Assembly: GCA_964621905.1 (NCBI GenBank)
Contig: CAZUNG010000003.1
Location: 225,733-289,732, forward strand
Reading direction: 5' to 3'
DNA length: 64,000 nt
From: Ruminococcus_G sp964621905
Lineage (GTDB): Bacteria; Bacillota; Clostridia; Lachnospirales; Lachnospiraceae
This document shows, piece by piece, positions 42,765-52,180 of the stretch (its first letter is position 1; every line of letters starts with the position of its first letter). A model generated the notes under the pieces. That model was not told where the DNA came from and searched no databases. It was given only the letters and a program-made list of their open reading frames with translations. Position numbers and translations under genes: made by a program.

Positions 42765-43886
42765 ATGGAAAGAAAAAAGTTTGATAACAGTGAGCTGGAT
42801 ATTATCGACTATAAGAAATGTGGAGCCATGGCGATTTTTAAGCCCCTGTTCGGAGGTAATGTCCCTCCGGAACCGGTCTATAACACACCGGTTACACCGA
42901 AAGAAAACTGGAAACTGGCGGTGGCCGGCAAAAAGCCTTACTGGATCCCGCGGGGAGGATGGGGGTTTTGTGACATTAATGTGTTCAGACCCAGAATTCA
43001 TCCTGACAATGTAGTGACACATATTATCTGTGACGGGGAGGAGGATTACCCGTATACTTCCAATACCATGACGAGTGACTGGTTTGGACTGGACTGGGTA
43101 TTTGTACCTCATGTGGGCGGTGCCACAGTCAAACCGGGGCATCCGAAGGTTCTGGATGCTTCCTGCTGGGAAGATTACGTTGCGCTTCCAAACCTGGATA
43201 CTATGGACTTCGCTGAATGCGGAGAGAAAAACAGGGAGTTCTTAAATACTCCGAAGATGAATCAGCTGGGAATCCTGTCAGGGTTCTGGGAAAGACTGAT
43301 GTCTTTGATGGATGTGGAAGGAGCAGCGGTTGCGCTGGTTGACGAGGAACAAAAGGCAGGGGTACACAGGCTGTTCGACGCGCTGTGCTGTCTGTACGAC
43401 GAATATATTGAACGTATGGTAACATACTGCGATATCGACTGCGTACTGGTCCATGATGACTGGGGAACACAGAACGGTCCGTTTTTTTCGCTGGAGACGT
43501 GTATGGAAATGATCGCGCCTTATCTGAAGCGAATGGTGGAATCGGCACACAGGCGCGGACTGTTGTTTGAACTGCACAGCTGCGGGAAAATGGAAAAACT
43601 GGTGCCCGCTATTCTGGAGGCAAAGGTGGATATCTGGTGTCCGCAAAGTATCAACGATTTTGACTCGCTGGTTGAGACATATAAAGATGAACCGCTGATT
43701 TTTGGAAAACAGGGAATTGAAGTGCCGCAGGGGCTCGGTGATGAAGAATACCGCAGGCTTGGCAAAGAGTGGGCGGCAAAATATATTGATCATCATGTGT
43801 GCACAGCCACCCGGGGGATTCCTGAGGCATTTATACAGGGGGTTTATGAGTATAGCCGGACGGCTTACCAGAGCGCGGAAGACTAA
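42765..43886 (+). CDS. URO-D superfamily protein with canonical HxCG (copy 3)
   Basis: Protein of 373 aa in the URO-D/MtaA superfamily. The zinc-site motif H271-S-C-G is canonical, as in corrinoid methyltransferases, and the barrel carries HDDWGTQNGPFFSLETCMEMI before it. The N-terminal part (KPYWIPRGGWGFCDINVFRP) differs from the other copies. ATG 42765 has AAAGG 11 bases upstream; an upstream ATG at 42732 has none. An extended -10 box (TGCTATAAT, ends at 42720) supplies the promoter. A broken relative follows. Confidence 0.85.
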   Translation: MERKKFDNSELDIIDYKKCGAMAIFKPLFGGNVPPEPVYNTPVTPKENWKLAVAGKKPYWIPRGGWGFCDINVFRPRIHPDNVVTHIICDGEEDYPYTSNTMTSDWFGLDWVFVPHVGGATVKPGHPKVLDASCWEDYVALPNLDTMDFAECGEKNREFLNTPKMNQLGILSGFWERLMSLMDVEGAAVALVDEEQKAGVHRLFDALCCLYDEYIERMVTYCDIDCVLVHDDWGTQNGPFFSLETCMEMIAPYLKRMVESAHRRGLLFELHSCGKMEKLVPAILEAKVDIWCPQSINDFDSLVETYKDEPLIFGKQGIEVPQGLGDEEYRRLGKEWAAKYIDHHVCTATRGIPEAFIQGVYEYSRTAYQSAED

Positions 43887-43969
43887 AGATTGTGCAAAAA
43901 GTACTGCTTTTTCATATGCGGGGGTACCGTTTTTATGATATGCTTTTCATAAATGGAGGCGAGCCGATA

Positions 43970-44326
43970 TGACGCATATGAATCTTTATAATATGAAACT
44001 GAATCAGATCTGATTTGGATGACTACGCACATCAGAGGGGGGCCTTTATATCACCAGCCGTCTTCGATGCAGTCATTGCTCGGGGACTAAAAAAGATTGT
44101 AAGTGCGGTGGAAGCAAATGGAATGAAATATCTCCAGCACTGCTGCGGGCAGGTACAGGCGGTGCTTGACAATCTGTACGCTGTCGGCGTACGGAGGATT
44201 GATAATCCTTACAGCTCTGAAGCGGATATCCGCAGGGAAGTCCGCAGATGTATTGATGAGTATGCTCCCGGGAAAAAATTGGGCATTGTTGTTGATGAAT
44301 CAATGGAATTAAAAAAAGGTTTTTAG
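43970..44326 (+). pseudogene. Truncated URO-D gene
   Basis: From about 44010 a frame encodes DLDDYAHQRGAFISPAVF followed by QHCCGQVQAVLDNL and ends at 44326. This is the C-terminal half of a URO-D protein with a canonical HxCG motif. The N-terminal half is missing: upstream is only a 14-codon frame from ATG 43970 that stops at 44012. It is a deletion remnant of another URO-D paralogue. Confidence 0.7.
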
Positions 44327-44446
44327 AAGCTGATTGAGGCGGCAGCCCATATCCAGAACCAGGATATGGACTGCTGTTTTTTTCGTTCGTGAGTAAATTT
44401 CTCAATAACTGAAAAACCATGGAAAAACAGGAAAGAGAGGATTATA

Positions 44447-44572
44447 ATGAATCCCATATTATGGCAGAAATGCTGTTGGGAGGCGGATGATATGAAGCAC
44501 CATAAATTTTGGGCGTGGGGCATGGTGATTTGCCTCACAATGGCCATGTATACTGGCTATAAGCATAAGTAG
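44447..44572 (+). CDS. Tiny membrane protein beside DUF6110
   Basis: A 41-aa frame starting at 44447 after GAGAGG. An inner ATG at 44492 with GGGAGG upstream gives 26 residues (MKHHKFWAWGMVICLTMAMY plus six). The latter has one membrane span with a basic His/Lys-rich end on each side. It lies 16 bases before the DUF6110 gene and about 440 before a P-type ATPase, so a role as a small pump subunit or metal-sensing partner is possible. Confidence 0.5.
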   Translation: MNPILWQKCCWEADDMKHHKFWAWGMVICLTMAMYTGYKHK

Positions 44573-44588
44573 AACGGAGGTACATAAG

Positions 44589-44906
44589 ATGTTAGATTGT
44601 TTTAAGTGTATTCATTTAAAAAAAACAGGACTTTTTGCTGCCGGGGTTTTATTTGGAACGGCAGGAATCAAACTGCTTTCCAGCAAGGATGCAAAAAAAG
44701 TGTATACTAACTGTACGGCGGCAGTGTTAAGAGCGAAAGAATGTGTGATGAAGACGGCCACCACTGTTCAGGAAAATGTCGAAGACATTTATGCGGAGGC
44801 AAAGCAGATCAATGAAGAGCGCATGACAGAAGAAGAAATTGACGGTGTGGAGGGTAATGTTCAAGACTCTGCTGCAGAGACGGCGGAAGAGGAAGCAACC
44901 GAATAA
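44589..44906 (+). CDS. DUF6110-like small membrane protein
   Basis: Protein of 105 aa. The N-terminal 25 residues (LFAAGVLFGTAGIKLL) form a hydrophobic span, preceded by a CFKC motif at residues 4-7. The rest is charged, helical and rich in Glu. It resembles the small family (DUF6110) found next to metal P-type ATPases in Clostridia. The pairing is from memory. CGGAGG precedes the ATG. Confidence 0.65.
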   Translation: MLDCFKCIHLKKTGLFAAGVLFGTAGIKLLSSKDAKKVYTNCTAAVLRAKECVMKTATTVQENVEDIYAEAKQINEERMTEEEIDGVEGNVQDSAAETAEEEATE

Positions 44907-44909
44907 AGA

Positions 44910-44950
44910 GCAAACAGCACCTGTAGGAAATGACTACAGGTGCTGTTTGC
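44910..44950 (+). other. Perfect 17-bp hairpin between DUF6110 and ATPase genes
   Basis: GCAAACAGCACCTGTAG pairs perfectly with CTACAGGTGCTGTTTGC around GAAATGA. No T run follows, so partial termination or mRNA protection is more likely than full termination. Confidence 0.6.
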
Positions 44951-45008
44951 CCATAAGGTGTAAAAAGGACTGCCGGCGGCGGACTTTCTTGTTGGAAAGA
45001 AGGATACG

Positions 45009-47084
45009 ATGAAGTTTAAAATCAAGCACGAAATGAAGGGCAGAATCCGTATTCATGTGATGCAGAAAAATATGACATATGAGGAGGCGGATATTCTGCT
45101 GTATTATCTTCACAATCTAAAATGTGTTACGTTTGCAAAAGTCTATGAACGAACACAGGATGCAGTGGTCAGTTATGTCGGCGGCAGAGATGAGATTGTG
45201 GATGCTTTAAAAAAATTTCAGTACGGGTGTGTAAAAGTTCCCAGTGAACTGATTGAAAATTCGGGCAGGGAGCTGAATGCGAAGTACTGGGAGAAACTGG
45301 CGAACAAGGTGATCATGCGCGCCGGCAACAGGCTGCTGCTGCCATACCCGGTTCAGACGGCACTGGCGGCTGTGAAATCTGTCAAATACATCTGGAAAGG
45401 GATTCAGACTCTGGCAAAGGGGAAAATTGAAGTCCCCGTTCTGGACGCGACAGCGATCAGTGTCTCTATTTTAAGGGGGGATATCAAAACCGCCGGTTCC
45501 ATCATGTTTCTGCTTGGAATCGGTGAGATTCTGGAAGAGTGGACGCATAAGAAGTCCGTAGATGACCTGGCCAGAACGATGTCTTTAAATGTCGGTAAAG
45601 TCTGGATGGTTCAAAAAGACCAGGAGATTCTGGTACCGGCGTCTGAGATAAAAGCAGGAGACGAGGTACGGATACGGGTGGGGAATGTAGTGCCGTTTGA
45701 CGGGGTCGTGACGACGGGCGAGGCAATGCTGAATCAGACATCGCTGACCGGCGAGTCTGTTCCTGTCAGAAAGACTGCCTGCAAATACGTATATGCCGGA
45801 ACTGTGGTGGAAGAGGGTGAGATCACTGTCTGCGTGAAAGAAGTGGAAGGGTCCAGCAGATATGAAAAGATTGTCAAATTGATCGAGGAGTCGGAGAGGC
45901 TAAAGTCAGTGCTGGAGAGCAAGGCGGAGCATCTGGCCGACCGGCTCGTCCCTTATACACTGGCGGGAACAGCAATTACCTATCTGTTTACCAGAAATAT
46001 CACAAAAGCGCTGTCTGTTCTCATGGTGGATTTCTCCTGCGCACTGAAACTGGCGATGCCAATCTCCGTACTGTCGGCGATTCGGGAGGCAAGCCTGTAT
46101 CATGTGACGGTTAAGGGTGGAAAATATCTTGAAGCTGTTGCACAGGCGGATACGATTGTATTTGACAAAACCGGAACACTGACGAAGGCAAAACCGACGG
46201 TGGTGGACGTGGTATCATTCTGTGATATGGAACCGGAGGAGCTGCTGCGCACAGCGGCGTGTCTGGAAGAGCATTTTCCGCATTCTATGGCAAAGGCAGT
46301 CGTACAGGCGGCAAAAGCAAAAAAACTGTACCACGAAGAAAAGCATTCAAAAGTGGAGTATATCGTTGCCCATGGGATTTCAACCACAATTGATGGCGAG
46401 AGGACGGTGATTGGAAGTTACCATTTTGTCTTTGAAGATGAAAAATGTGTGATCACAGAGGAACAGAGACAAAAATTTGAAGAGCTTCCTGCAGAGTATT
46501 CTCATCTGTATCTGGCAATTGAAAATCATCTGGCAGCTGTCATCTGCATTGCTGATCCGCTGAGAGATGAAGCGCAGGCGGTCGTAAATTCTCTGAAAAA
46601 AGCGGGTATCAGCAAAGTTGTCATGATGACTGGGGACAGCGAGCGCACAGCGTGTGCGATTGCGGCCGAAATTGGAGCCGATGAGTATTATTCGGAAGTA
46701 CTGCCTGAAGACAAGGCAAAGTTTATCGAAAAAGAAAAGGCAGAAGGAAGAAAGGTCATCATGATCGGAGATGGCATTAATGATTCACCGGCACTTTCTG
46801 CGGCGGACGTGGGAATTGCCATCAGTGACGGGGCGGAGATTGCCCGGGAAATTGCAGATATCACGATCGGAGCGGATGATTTATTTGGTATTATGACGCT
46901 GAAAGCTATCAGTGACGGGCTGATGAAACGGATTGGCAGGAATTACAGGTTTATCGTGGGTTTTAATGCAGGACTGATCATTCTCGGGATTGGAGGCGTC
47001 CTGCAGCCAACTACTTCAGCCCTGTTCCACAACACATCAACACTGGCGATAAGCCTGAAAAGTATGCAAAATTTACTGAATTAA
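45009..47084 (+). CDS. Heavy-metal P-type (P1B) ATPase with SCALK motif
   Basis: Metal-pumping P-type ATPase of 691 aa. The N-terminal 80 residues look like an HMA fold without a CxxC metal site. The actuator loop has TSLTGES. The phosphorylated Asp386 is in DKTGTLT and the hinge is GDGINDSPAL. In the membrane helix that normally carries CPC, it has D341-F-S-C344-A-L-K, so only one Cys and no Pro remain. Metal specificity cannot be predicted from the usual CPC/SPC code. It lies downstream of DUF6110, probably as one unit. Confidence 0.9.
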   Translation: MKFKIKHEMKGRIRIHVMQKNMTYEEADILLYYLHNLKCVTFAKVYERTQDAVVSYVGGRDEIVDALKKFQYGCVKVPSELIENSGRELNAKYWEKLANKVIMRAGNRLLLPYPVQTALAAVKSVKYIWKGIQTLAKGKIEVPVLDATAISVSILRGDIKTAGSIMFLLGIGEILEEWTHKKSVDDLARTMSLNVGKVWMVQKDQEILVPASEIKAGDEVRIRVGNVVPFDGVVTTGEAMLNQTSLTGESVPVRKTACKYVYAGTVVEEGEITVCVKEVEGSSRYEKIVKLIEESERLKSVLESKAEHLADRLVPYTLAGTAITYLFTRNITKALSVLMVDFSCALKLAMPISVLSAIREASLYHVTVKGGKYLEAVAQADTIVFDKTGTLTKAKPTVVDVVSFCDMEPEELLRTAACLEEHFPHSMAKAVVQAAKAKKLYHEEKHSKVEYIVAHGISTTIDGERTVIGSYHFVFEDEKCVITEEQRQKFEELPAEYSHLYLAIENHLAAVICIADPLRDEAQAVVNSLKKAGISKVVMMTGDSERTACAIAAEIGADEYYSEVLPEDKAKFIEKEKAEGRKVIMIGDGINDSPALSAADVGIAISDGAEIAREIADITIGADDLFGIMTLKAISDGLMKRIGRNYRFIVGFNAGLIILGIGGVLQPTTSALFHNTSTLAISLKSMQNLLN

Positions 47085-47096
47085 ATAACAGATACG

Positions 47097-47135
47097 AACA
47101 GCTGCAGAGATGAGATGCTCTGCAGCTGTTTTTTA
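47097..47135. terminator. Terminator between ATPase and LacI genes
   Basis: AACAGCTGCAGAG and CTCTGCAGCTGTT form a 13-bp stem around ATGAGATG, followed by TTTT. It lies between convergent genes. Confidence 0.85.
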
Positions 47136-48122
47136 GGTGGATTCCTTGCAGGAAAGTGTCACCGGAAGTACCAGACGATGGGGATCCATCGACCGGTTTT
47201 CAATATAATCAATCAGAACCTGTACGCTTGTCTCGGCCTGCAGGGCACACTGAACATCAATGGATGTGATGGATGGGGTACTCATCTTACCGATAATGCT
47301 GTTGTCAAATCCCACCAGTGCAATATCTTTCGGTACCGATAGTCCGAATTCGGCAAAAATCTTTGCTGCCAGCACTGCCATGTTATCATTGGTACAGATA
47401 AATGCCTCCGGATAACTCTCTAATTCCCTGAGCTTGCTGCGCAGCCTGCCAAAGTCATAGACATGAGTCTGATCGAGGTCTGTTACCAGCCATTCCTGTT
47501 TCGGAAGCAGACCAAAGTGATACATGGCTCCCATGAATCCCTCAAATCGTTCCATAAAGCCCGTGCTGTGCAGTGGATTTCCGATAAAGCCGATGTTGCG
47601 GTATCCTTTTTCCAGCAGGTATTTTACAGCTTTATGGGCGCCCTCCAGATTATCTTCGATGATGGTGGGGATCTTTAAACTGTGATACCGTGTGCCGATA
47701 GCGATGAGCGGCATCTGTGCTGCGGCAATTTTGGCTACAATCCGCTCCTCCATGTCACCAAGGACGATCAAACCTGAGATAGAATTTGTTTCAAATATAT
47801 CTCTTAGCATTTCCGGCTGTGTATCGCAGGCATCCCCCTTAAATACCATCATATTATATCCTTTGTCATGTACCTTGGACAGGATATTCTGATAAAAGCT
47901 CATATAAAAATAAGAATCCTGCAGACGTTCCCCGGTTGAAATCAGACCGATATTATGGATATCCGGTTTACTTTTCTGATCCAGGTAGCCGAGCTGTGTT
48001 GCGGTCTGCCAGATCAGATCTCTGGTTTCTTTTTTTACCGAAGAAATGTTGCGAAGAGCAAGGGATACCGTGTTGATGGATACACCTGTCTTTTCTGCGA
48101 TATCTTTCATTGTAACCTTCAT
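47133..48122 (-). CDS. LacI-family regulator of the adjacent sugar ABC operon
   Basis: Regulator of 329 aa. The helix-turn-helix is MKDIAEKTGVSINTVSLALRN, followed by a sugar-binding domain with AFICTNDNMAVLAAKIF and IALVGFDNS. The start at 48120-48122 has GAGGAG 8 bases upstream on the minus strand. It is divergent from an ABC transporter operon with an inositol-dehydrogenase-like gene, so it probably controls that operon in response to a sugar or polyol. Confidence 0.88.
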   Translation of the reverse strand: MKVTMKDIAEKTGVSINTVSLALRNISSVKKETRDLIWQTATQLGYLDQKSKPDIHNIGLISTGERLQDSYFYMSFYQNILSKVHDKGYNMMVFKGDACDTQPEMLRDIFETNSISGLIVLGDMEERIVAKIAAAQMPLIAIGTRYHSLKIPTIIEDNLEGAHKAVKYLLEKGYRNIGFIGNPLHSTGFMERFEGFMGAMYHFGLLPKQEWLVTDLDQTHVYDFGRLRSKLRELESYPEAFICTNDNMAVLAAKIFAEFGLSVPKDIALVGFDNSIIGKMSTPSITSIDVQCALQAETSVQVLIDYIENRSMDPHRLVLPVTLSCKEST

Positions 48123-48414
48123 AAAAGAGCTCCTCATCTAAATAAGTTTGAATGCACATATGTTCCTTCTTACTATAATCAATCCATGCCAGAATGTCAA
48201 ATCCAAACATTATATTAATATTAATTTTAATGATATACTTTAGCATTCCTGCCGAGTATGGTGAACAAAACGGATGGGACAGCCAGGAAAGCGAAACAAA
48301 TATAGCATTTCTGCGCTTTTTTTGGGCAATATGAGAAAAAATCAAAACTTTTTTTAGGATTCTTGCACGGAAAGTGCAATGATGATTCCTTCATGTGAAA
48401 TTCTATAGAAATTG

Positions 48415-48456
48415 TGAAAGCGTTTTTGTTGAATATTAATAAAGATAAAATATAAT
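48415..48456 (+). promoter_or_regulatory. Promoter and cre-like site of the ABC operon
   Basis: TTGAAT (48429-48434) and TATAAT (48451-48456) are 16 bp apart. TGAAAGCGTTTTTG (48415-48428) directly upstream resembles a CcpA cre box with mismatches at its right end. Two perfect TTAATATTAA palindromes, at 48215-48224 and 48529-48538, flank the divergent region of about 500 bp. Apart from these AT-rich repeats nothing else is seen there. Confidence 0.5.
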
Positions 48457-48636
48457 ATTACATAAAAGAATAAATAATATTAAATAATACGGTTAAAATT
48501 CCGGATAAAATCGTGAAATAATCAATAATTAATATTAAACCATGCAAGAAAACAATAGTAATTTCCAAGCATTCATAATACTATGGTGACAGGACGAAAA
48601 AGAAAACAGGAACGTGATAAATAGAAGGAGGGTAAC

Positions 48637-50142
48637 ATGGAGGAATATGTAGTTAGTCTGAAGCACATTACGAAACGTTTTCCCGGTGTTGTGGCATTGA
48701 GAGATATGTCTCTGGACATTCGGCCAGGGGAGATTCACGGGCTGATCGGAGAAAACGGTGCCGGAAAATCGACATTGATCAAGGTGCTGACTGGGGTTAA
48801 TATCCCTGAAGAAGGCGAGATTTACATAGGAGGACAGAAGCGCATCATCCGCTCGCCGGTGGATTCAAGAAATCTTGGAGTTGCCTGTGTTTACCAGGAA
48901 CTGAACATCGTTTCTCTGCTGTCTGTCACGGATAATATTTTTATTGGCAGATCAATTAAGAAAAAGAACGGTCTGCTGGACTATAAAAAGATGGACAGGG
49001 AGGCTATGGATGCACTGGAGTCCCTTGGACATGGGGAAATTGATCTTCACGCCCAGTGCGGGAAACTGGGAATTGGTCTTCAGCAGATGGTTGAGATTGC
49101 GAAAGCAGTTGCCGTAAATGCCAGGCTGATCATTATGGATGAGCCGACATCGAGTCTCGGAGAAGGTGAAGTAAAACAGCTGATGAAGACGATACGGAAA
49201 CTGAAAGAAAAAGGAATTGCTATCCTGTTTGTATCGCATAAACTGGAAGAACTTTTTGAACTGTGTGACAGAGTGACAGTCATGCGTGACGGACAGCATA
49301 TCATTACCGAAGACATTGAGAATATGGACAATGAAAAGCTGATTGAAGCCATGGTTGGACGGACACTTGAGAATCTGTATCCGAAGGAGCAGGGTGTACG
49401 CGGCAGAGAAGGACTGCGGGCAGAACATCTGATGGAAGAAGGCGTGCTGCATGACGTAAGCTTCACGGCGTATCACGGGGAAATCCTCGGATTTGCAGGT
49501 CTTGTGGGTGCAGGAAGAACAGAGACGATGCGTGCGATCTTTGGAGCGGATCCGCTGGATGGCGGTAAAGTGTTTGTTGAAGGGGAAGAAGTGCACATTA
49601 AAAATCCTACGGAAGCGATCGCAAAGAAAATTGCATTTCTGACAGAGGACAGAAAAGGACAGGGACTTGTGCTTTCGCAGAGTGTGAAGACGAATTTGAT
49701 TATGTCGAGCATGAAAAGATTTCGAAAGAACGGGCTGTTTGACTTTAAGAAAATTGAAGCCGTCAGCAAAGAGAATATCGAAAAGCTGAGAATCAAAACA
49801 CCGACCAGTGAAGAAGTCGTTGCGCAGCTCTCCGGCGGCAACCAGCAGAAAGTGGTCATCGGAAAATGGCTGAACAGCGATTCCGAGATATTCATTTTTG
49901 ATGAACCGACAAGAGGCATCGATGTAGGAGCCAAGATTGAAGTTTATAACGTCATGAATGAACTGGTAAGGCAGGGGAAATGTATTATTATGATTTCATC
50001 AGAACTTCCCGAAGTGATTGCCATGAGCGACCGGGTGATCGTTATGCGTGAGGGCCGGGTGACAGGAGAAATTGAAAGAGCAACAGAACATTTTAATCAG
50101 GAATCGATTATGAAAGCCGCGTGGGGAGGTAAACTGTCATGA
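48637..50142 (+). CDS. Sugar ABC transporter ATPase, RbsA/MglA type (operon 1)
   Basis: Duplicated ATPase of 501 aa that powers ribose/galactose/inositol-type import. The first ATPase half has Walker A GENGAGKST and Walker B LIIMDEPTSSLG. The second half has the degenerate Walker A GLVGAGRTE, usual for the family, and an intact signature LSGGNQQK. AGGAGG precedes the ATG. Its stop overlaps the permease start by four bases. Confidence 0.93.
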   Translation: MEEYVVSLKHITKRFPGVVALRDMSLDIRPGEIHGLIGENGAGKSTLIKVLTGVNIPEEGEIYIGGQKRIIRSPVDSRNLGVACVYQELNIVSLLSVTDNIFIGRSIKKKNGLLDYKKMDREAMDALESLGHGEIDLHAQCGKLGIGLQQMVEIAKAVAVNARLIIMDEPTSSLGEGEVKQLMKTIRKLKEKGIAILFVSHKLEELFELCDRVTVMRDGQHIITEDIENMDNEKLIEAMVGRTLENLYPKEQGVRGREGLRAEHLMEEGVLHDVSFTAYHGEILGFAGLVGAGRTETMRAIFGADPLDGGKVFVEGEEVHIKNPTEAIAKKIAFLTEDRKGQGLVLSQSVKTNLIMSSMKRFRKNGLFDFKKIEAVSKENIEKLRIKTPTSEEVVAQLSGGNQQKVVIGKWLNSDSEIFIFDEPTRGIDVGAKIEVYNVMNELVRQGKCIIMISSELPEVIAMSDRVIVMREGRVTGEIERATEHFNQESIMKAAWGGKLS

Positions 50143-51125
50143 AAAAAAATATGAAAAGTGCATTGATGAAAATCGCGCCGTTGCTGGCGCTGATCATTCT
50201 GGGAATGATCCTGGCATTTATGCTTCCGGGAAAATTCTTAAGGGGCAGCAACCTTATGAATATCCTGAAACAGGCGGGTATCAACTGTATGATCTCCGGC
50301 GGTATGCTGGTTGTACTAATCACAGCCGGAATTGATTTGTCAGTTGGTTCCAACACAGTACTGGGCGCCTGTTTTATCGGGGTGCTGATGCAGAAATTCG
50401 GAATTACGAATCCGTTTGTGCTGATGGGAGCGGCGCTTTTGATCTGTACACTGATGGGATTTTTCAATGGAACACTGCTGACCAGGCTGAACCTGCCGCA
50501 CCCTTTCGTGTCCACCCTGGGCATGAAAAATGTTTTGCTGGGCGTGGCGCTCCTGATTACAGATTCCACACCAATTGGTTTTATGAATAAAGGGGTTGAT
50601 TCCACATTGTTTCTGGGGTCTGCAACAATCGGGGATTTCCCGGTCAGTTTTATAGTAGTCATTATTGTTTACGCTATCTTTCATGTTTTTCTTACAAGGA
50701 CAGCTCTGGGCCGCCAGATCTACTGTGTTGGGGGGAATGCGGAAGCGGCCCGCCTGTCCGGGATAAAATCAAAAAACGTATTGACGTTTGTCTATTCGCT
50801 GTCCGGTTTTATGTGCGGACTTGCGGCTATCATCCTGGTTGGGCGTGTGACAACGGCAAATGCGACGGCAGGTACTACCTATGATACGGATGCGATCGCA
50901 GCCTGTATTATCGGCGGTGCATCTTTTACCGGCGGAAAGGGTACCATCTGGGGAACCATGATGGGAGCGATTCTGATCGCAACGATTCGAAACGGATTGA
51001 ATCTGTTCGGCACAAAGAATGATATCCAGTACATTGTAATTGGAGCGGTTATTATCCTTGCAGTTACCATAGATGTTGTCCGCAACCAGATGGAGGCGAA
51101 GGCAAGAAGACTGGCAGCTAAATAG
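50139..51125 (+). CDS. Sugar ABC permease, RbsC type (operon 1)
   Basis: Permease of 328 aa of the BPD_transp_2 family with about ten hydrophobic spans. Family motifs are VLITAGIDLSVGSNTVLG and GIKSKNVLTFVYSLSGF near the cytoplasmic coupling loop, and IGGASFTGGKGTIWGTMMGA. Translation is coupled to the ATPase through an ATGA overlap. Confidence 0.93.
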   Translation: MKKNMKSALMKIAPLLALIILGMILAFMLPGKFLRGSNLMNILKQAGINCMISGGMLVVLITAGIDLSVGSNTVLGACFIGVLMQKFGITNPFVLMGAALLICTLMGFFNGTLLTRLNLPHPFVSTLGMKNVLLGVALLITDSTPIGFMNKGVDSTLFLGSATIGDFPVSFIVVIIVYAIFHVFLTRTALGRQIYCVGGNAEAARLSGIKSKNVLTFVYSLSGFMCGLAAIILVGRVTTANATAGTTYDTDAIAACIIGGASFTGGKGTIWGTMMGAILIATIRNGLNLFGTKNDIQYIVIGAVIILAVTIDVVRNQMEAKARRLAAK

Positions 51126-51153
51126 CGGTTGATTCAGAAAGGAGAATATAAAA

Positions 51154-52152
51154 ATGAAAAAACTGAGAATCGGTGTTATCGGTCTTGGAAGACTGGGATA
51201 CCACCACGCAATGAACGTAACCAAGAGTCAGAGAGCAGCACTTACTGCGGTATCAGATCCATTTCCGGAGGCACTGAAAAGAGGCGTCGATAACTTCGGT
51301 GTAAAAGGCTATGCAGATTATAAAGAAATGATCGCAAGTGAAGAAGTGGATGCAATCGTAGTGGCTACTCCCACAAAGACACATTATGATGTGCTGATGA
51401 ATTGTATTGCAGCGAAAAAACCTATATTTGTTGAAAAACCGATTACGTTTACGGTAGAAGAATCAGAAGTGATTATGAAGGAAGTGGAAAAACAGGGTGT
51501 ATTCCTTCAGGTTGGATTCATGCGCCGTTTTGATCCCGGCCATATGGCGGCTAAAGAAGCGATCGTGAGTGGAAAATGTGGAAAGCCGATCTATATTCAT
51601 GACTGCCAGCGGGATCCGAACGGACCGCCTCCGGCATACGTACCGGAAAGCGGAGGACTCTTTGTGGACATGGGAATCCATGATCTGGATGTTGCGCGAT
51701 GGCTGATGGGAAGAGAAATCACAGAAATCTATGCACAGGGCGCGGTATTAAAACATGAATTTCTGAAAGATCTGAATGACGTGGATGACGGACAGATGCT
51801 GCTGAAGTTTGAGGATGGCGGTCTTGGAATGATTGAGATCAGCCGCAATGCAAATGATGTATATGATACGCGGACGGAGGTTATCGGTCTTGATAAAAGT
51901 GTATTTGTAGGACAGAATCAGCTGACGCCTTATACGATGATCGGAAATCAGGAGATTACTGTAGATATGGCGAATTGGTGTCTGGGAAGATTTAAAGATG
52001 CTTATGAGATCGAGATGCAGACATTCATTGACTGTGTACTTGATCATAAACCGTCACAGGTGACGGCATATGACGGTATGATGGGAATCAAACTTGCGCT
52101 GGCAGCTACAGAATCATACCGTGCAGGCAAAGCGGTTTCCATATCATATTAA
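51154..52152 (+). CDS. Inositol dehydrogenase-like oxidoreductase (Gfo/Idh/MocA)
   Basis: NAD(P)-dependent oxidoreductase of 332 aa. The Rossmann motif is GLGRLG near residue 10, followed by EKPITF and GFMRRFDPGH, with the catalytic segment DMGIHDLDVARWLMG. It resembles IolG/IolX-type inositol dehydrogenases. It lies between the permease and binding-protein genes of one operon, so the transporter probably brings in its substrate, such as an inositol or other cyclic polyol. It is distinct from the enzyme at 5183. GAAAGGAG precedes the ATG. Confidence 0.85.
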   Translation: MKKLRIGVIGLGRLGYHHAMNVTKSQRAALTAVSDPFPEALKRGVDNFGVKGYADYKEMIASEEVDAIVVATPTKTHYDVLMNCIAAKKPIFVEKPITFTVEESEVIMKEVEKQGVFLQVGFMRRFDPGHMAAKEAIVSGKCGKPIYIHDCQRDPNGPPPAYVPESGGLFVDMGIHDLDVARWLMGREITEIYAQGAVLKHEFLKDLNDVDDGQMLLKFEDGGLGMIEISRNANDVYDTRTEVIGLDKSVFVGQNQLTPYTMIGNQEITVDMANWCLGRFKDAYEIEMQTFIDCVLDHKPSQVTAYDGMMGIKLALAATESYRAGKAVSISY

Positions 52153-52180
52153 ACCATAAAAGAAAAGGGAGGATTTTAGG

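Noticed and set aside
43887..43940. Terminator-like repeat after URO-D copy 3 (AAAAAGTAC ... GTACCGTTTTT)
   Set aside because: The pairing is too short and has mismatches in the stem, so I did not call a terminator.
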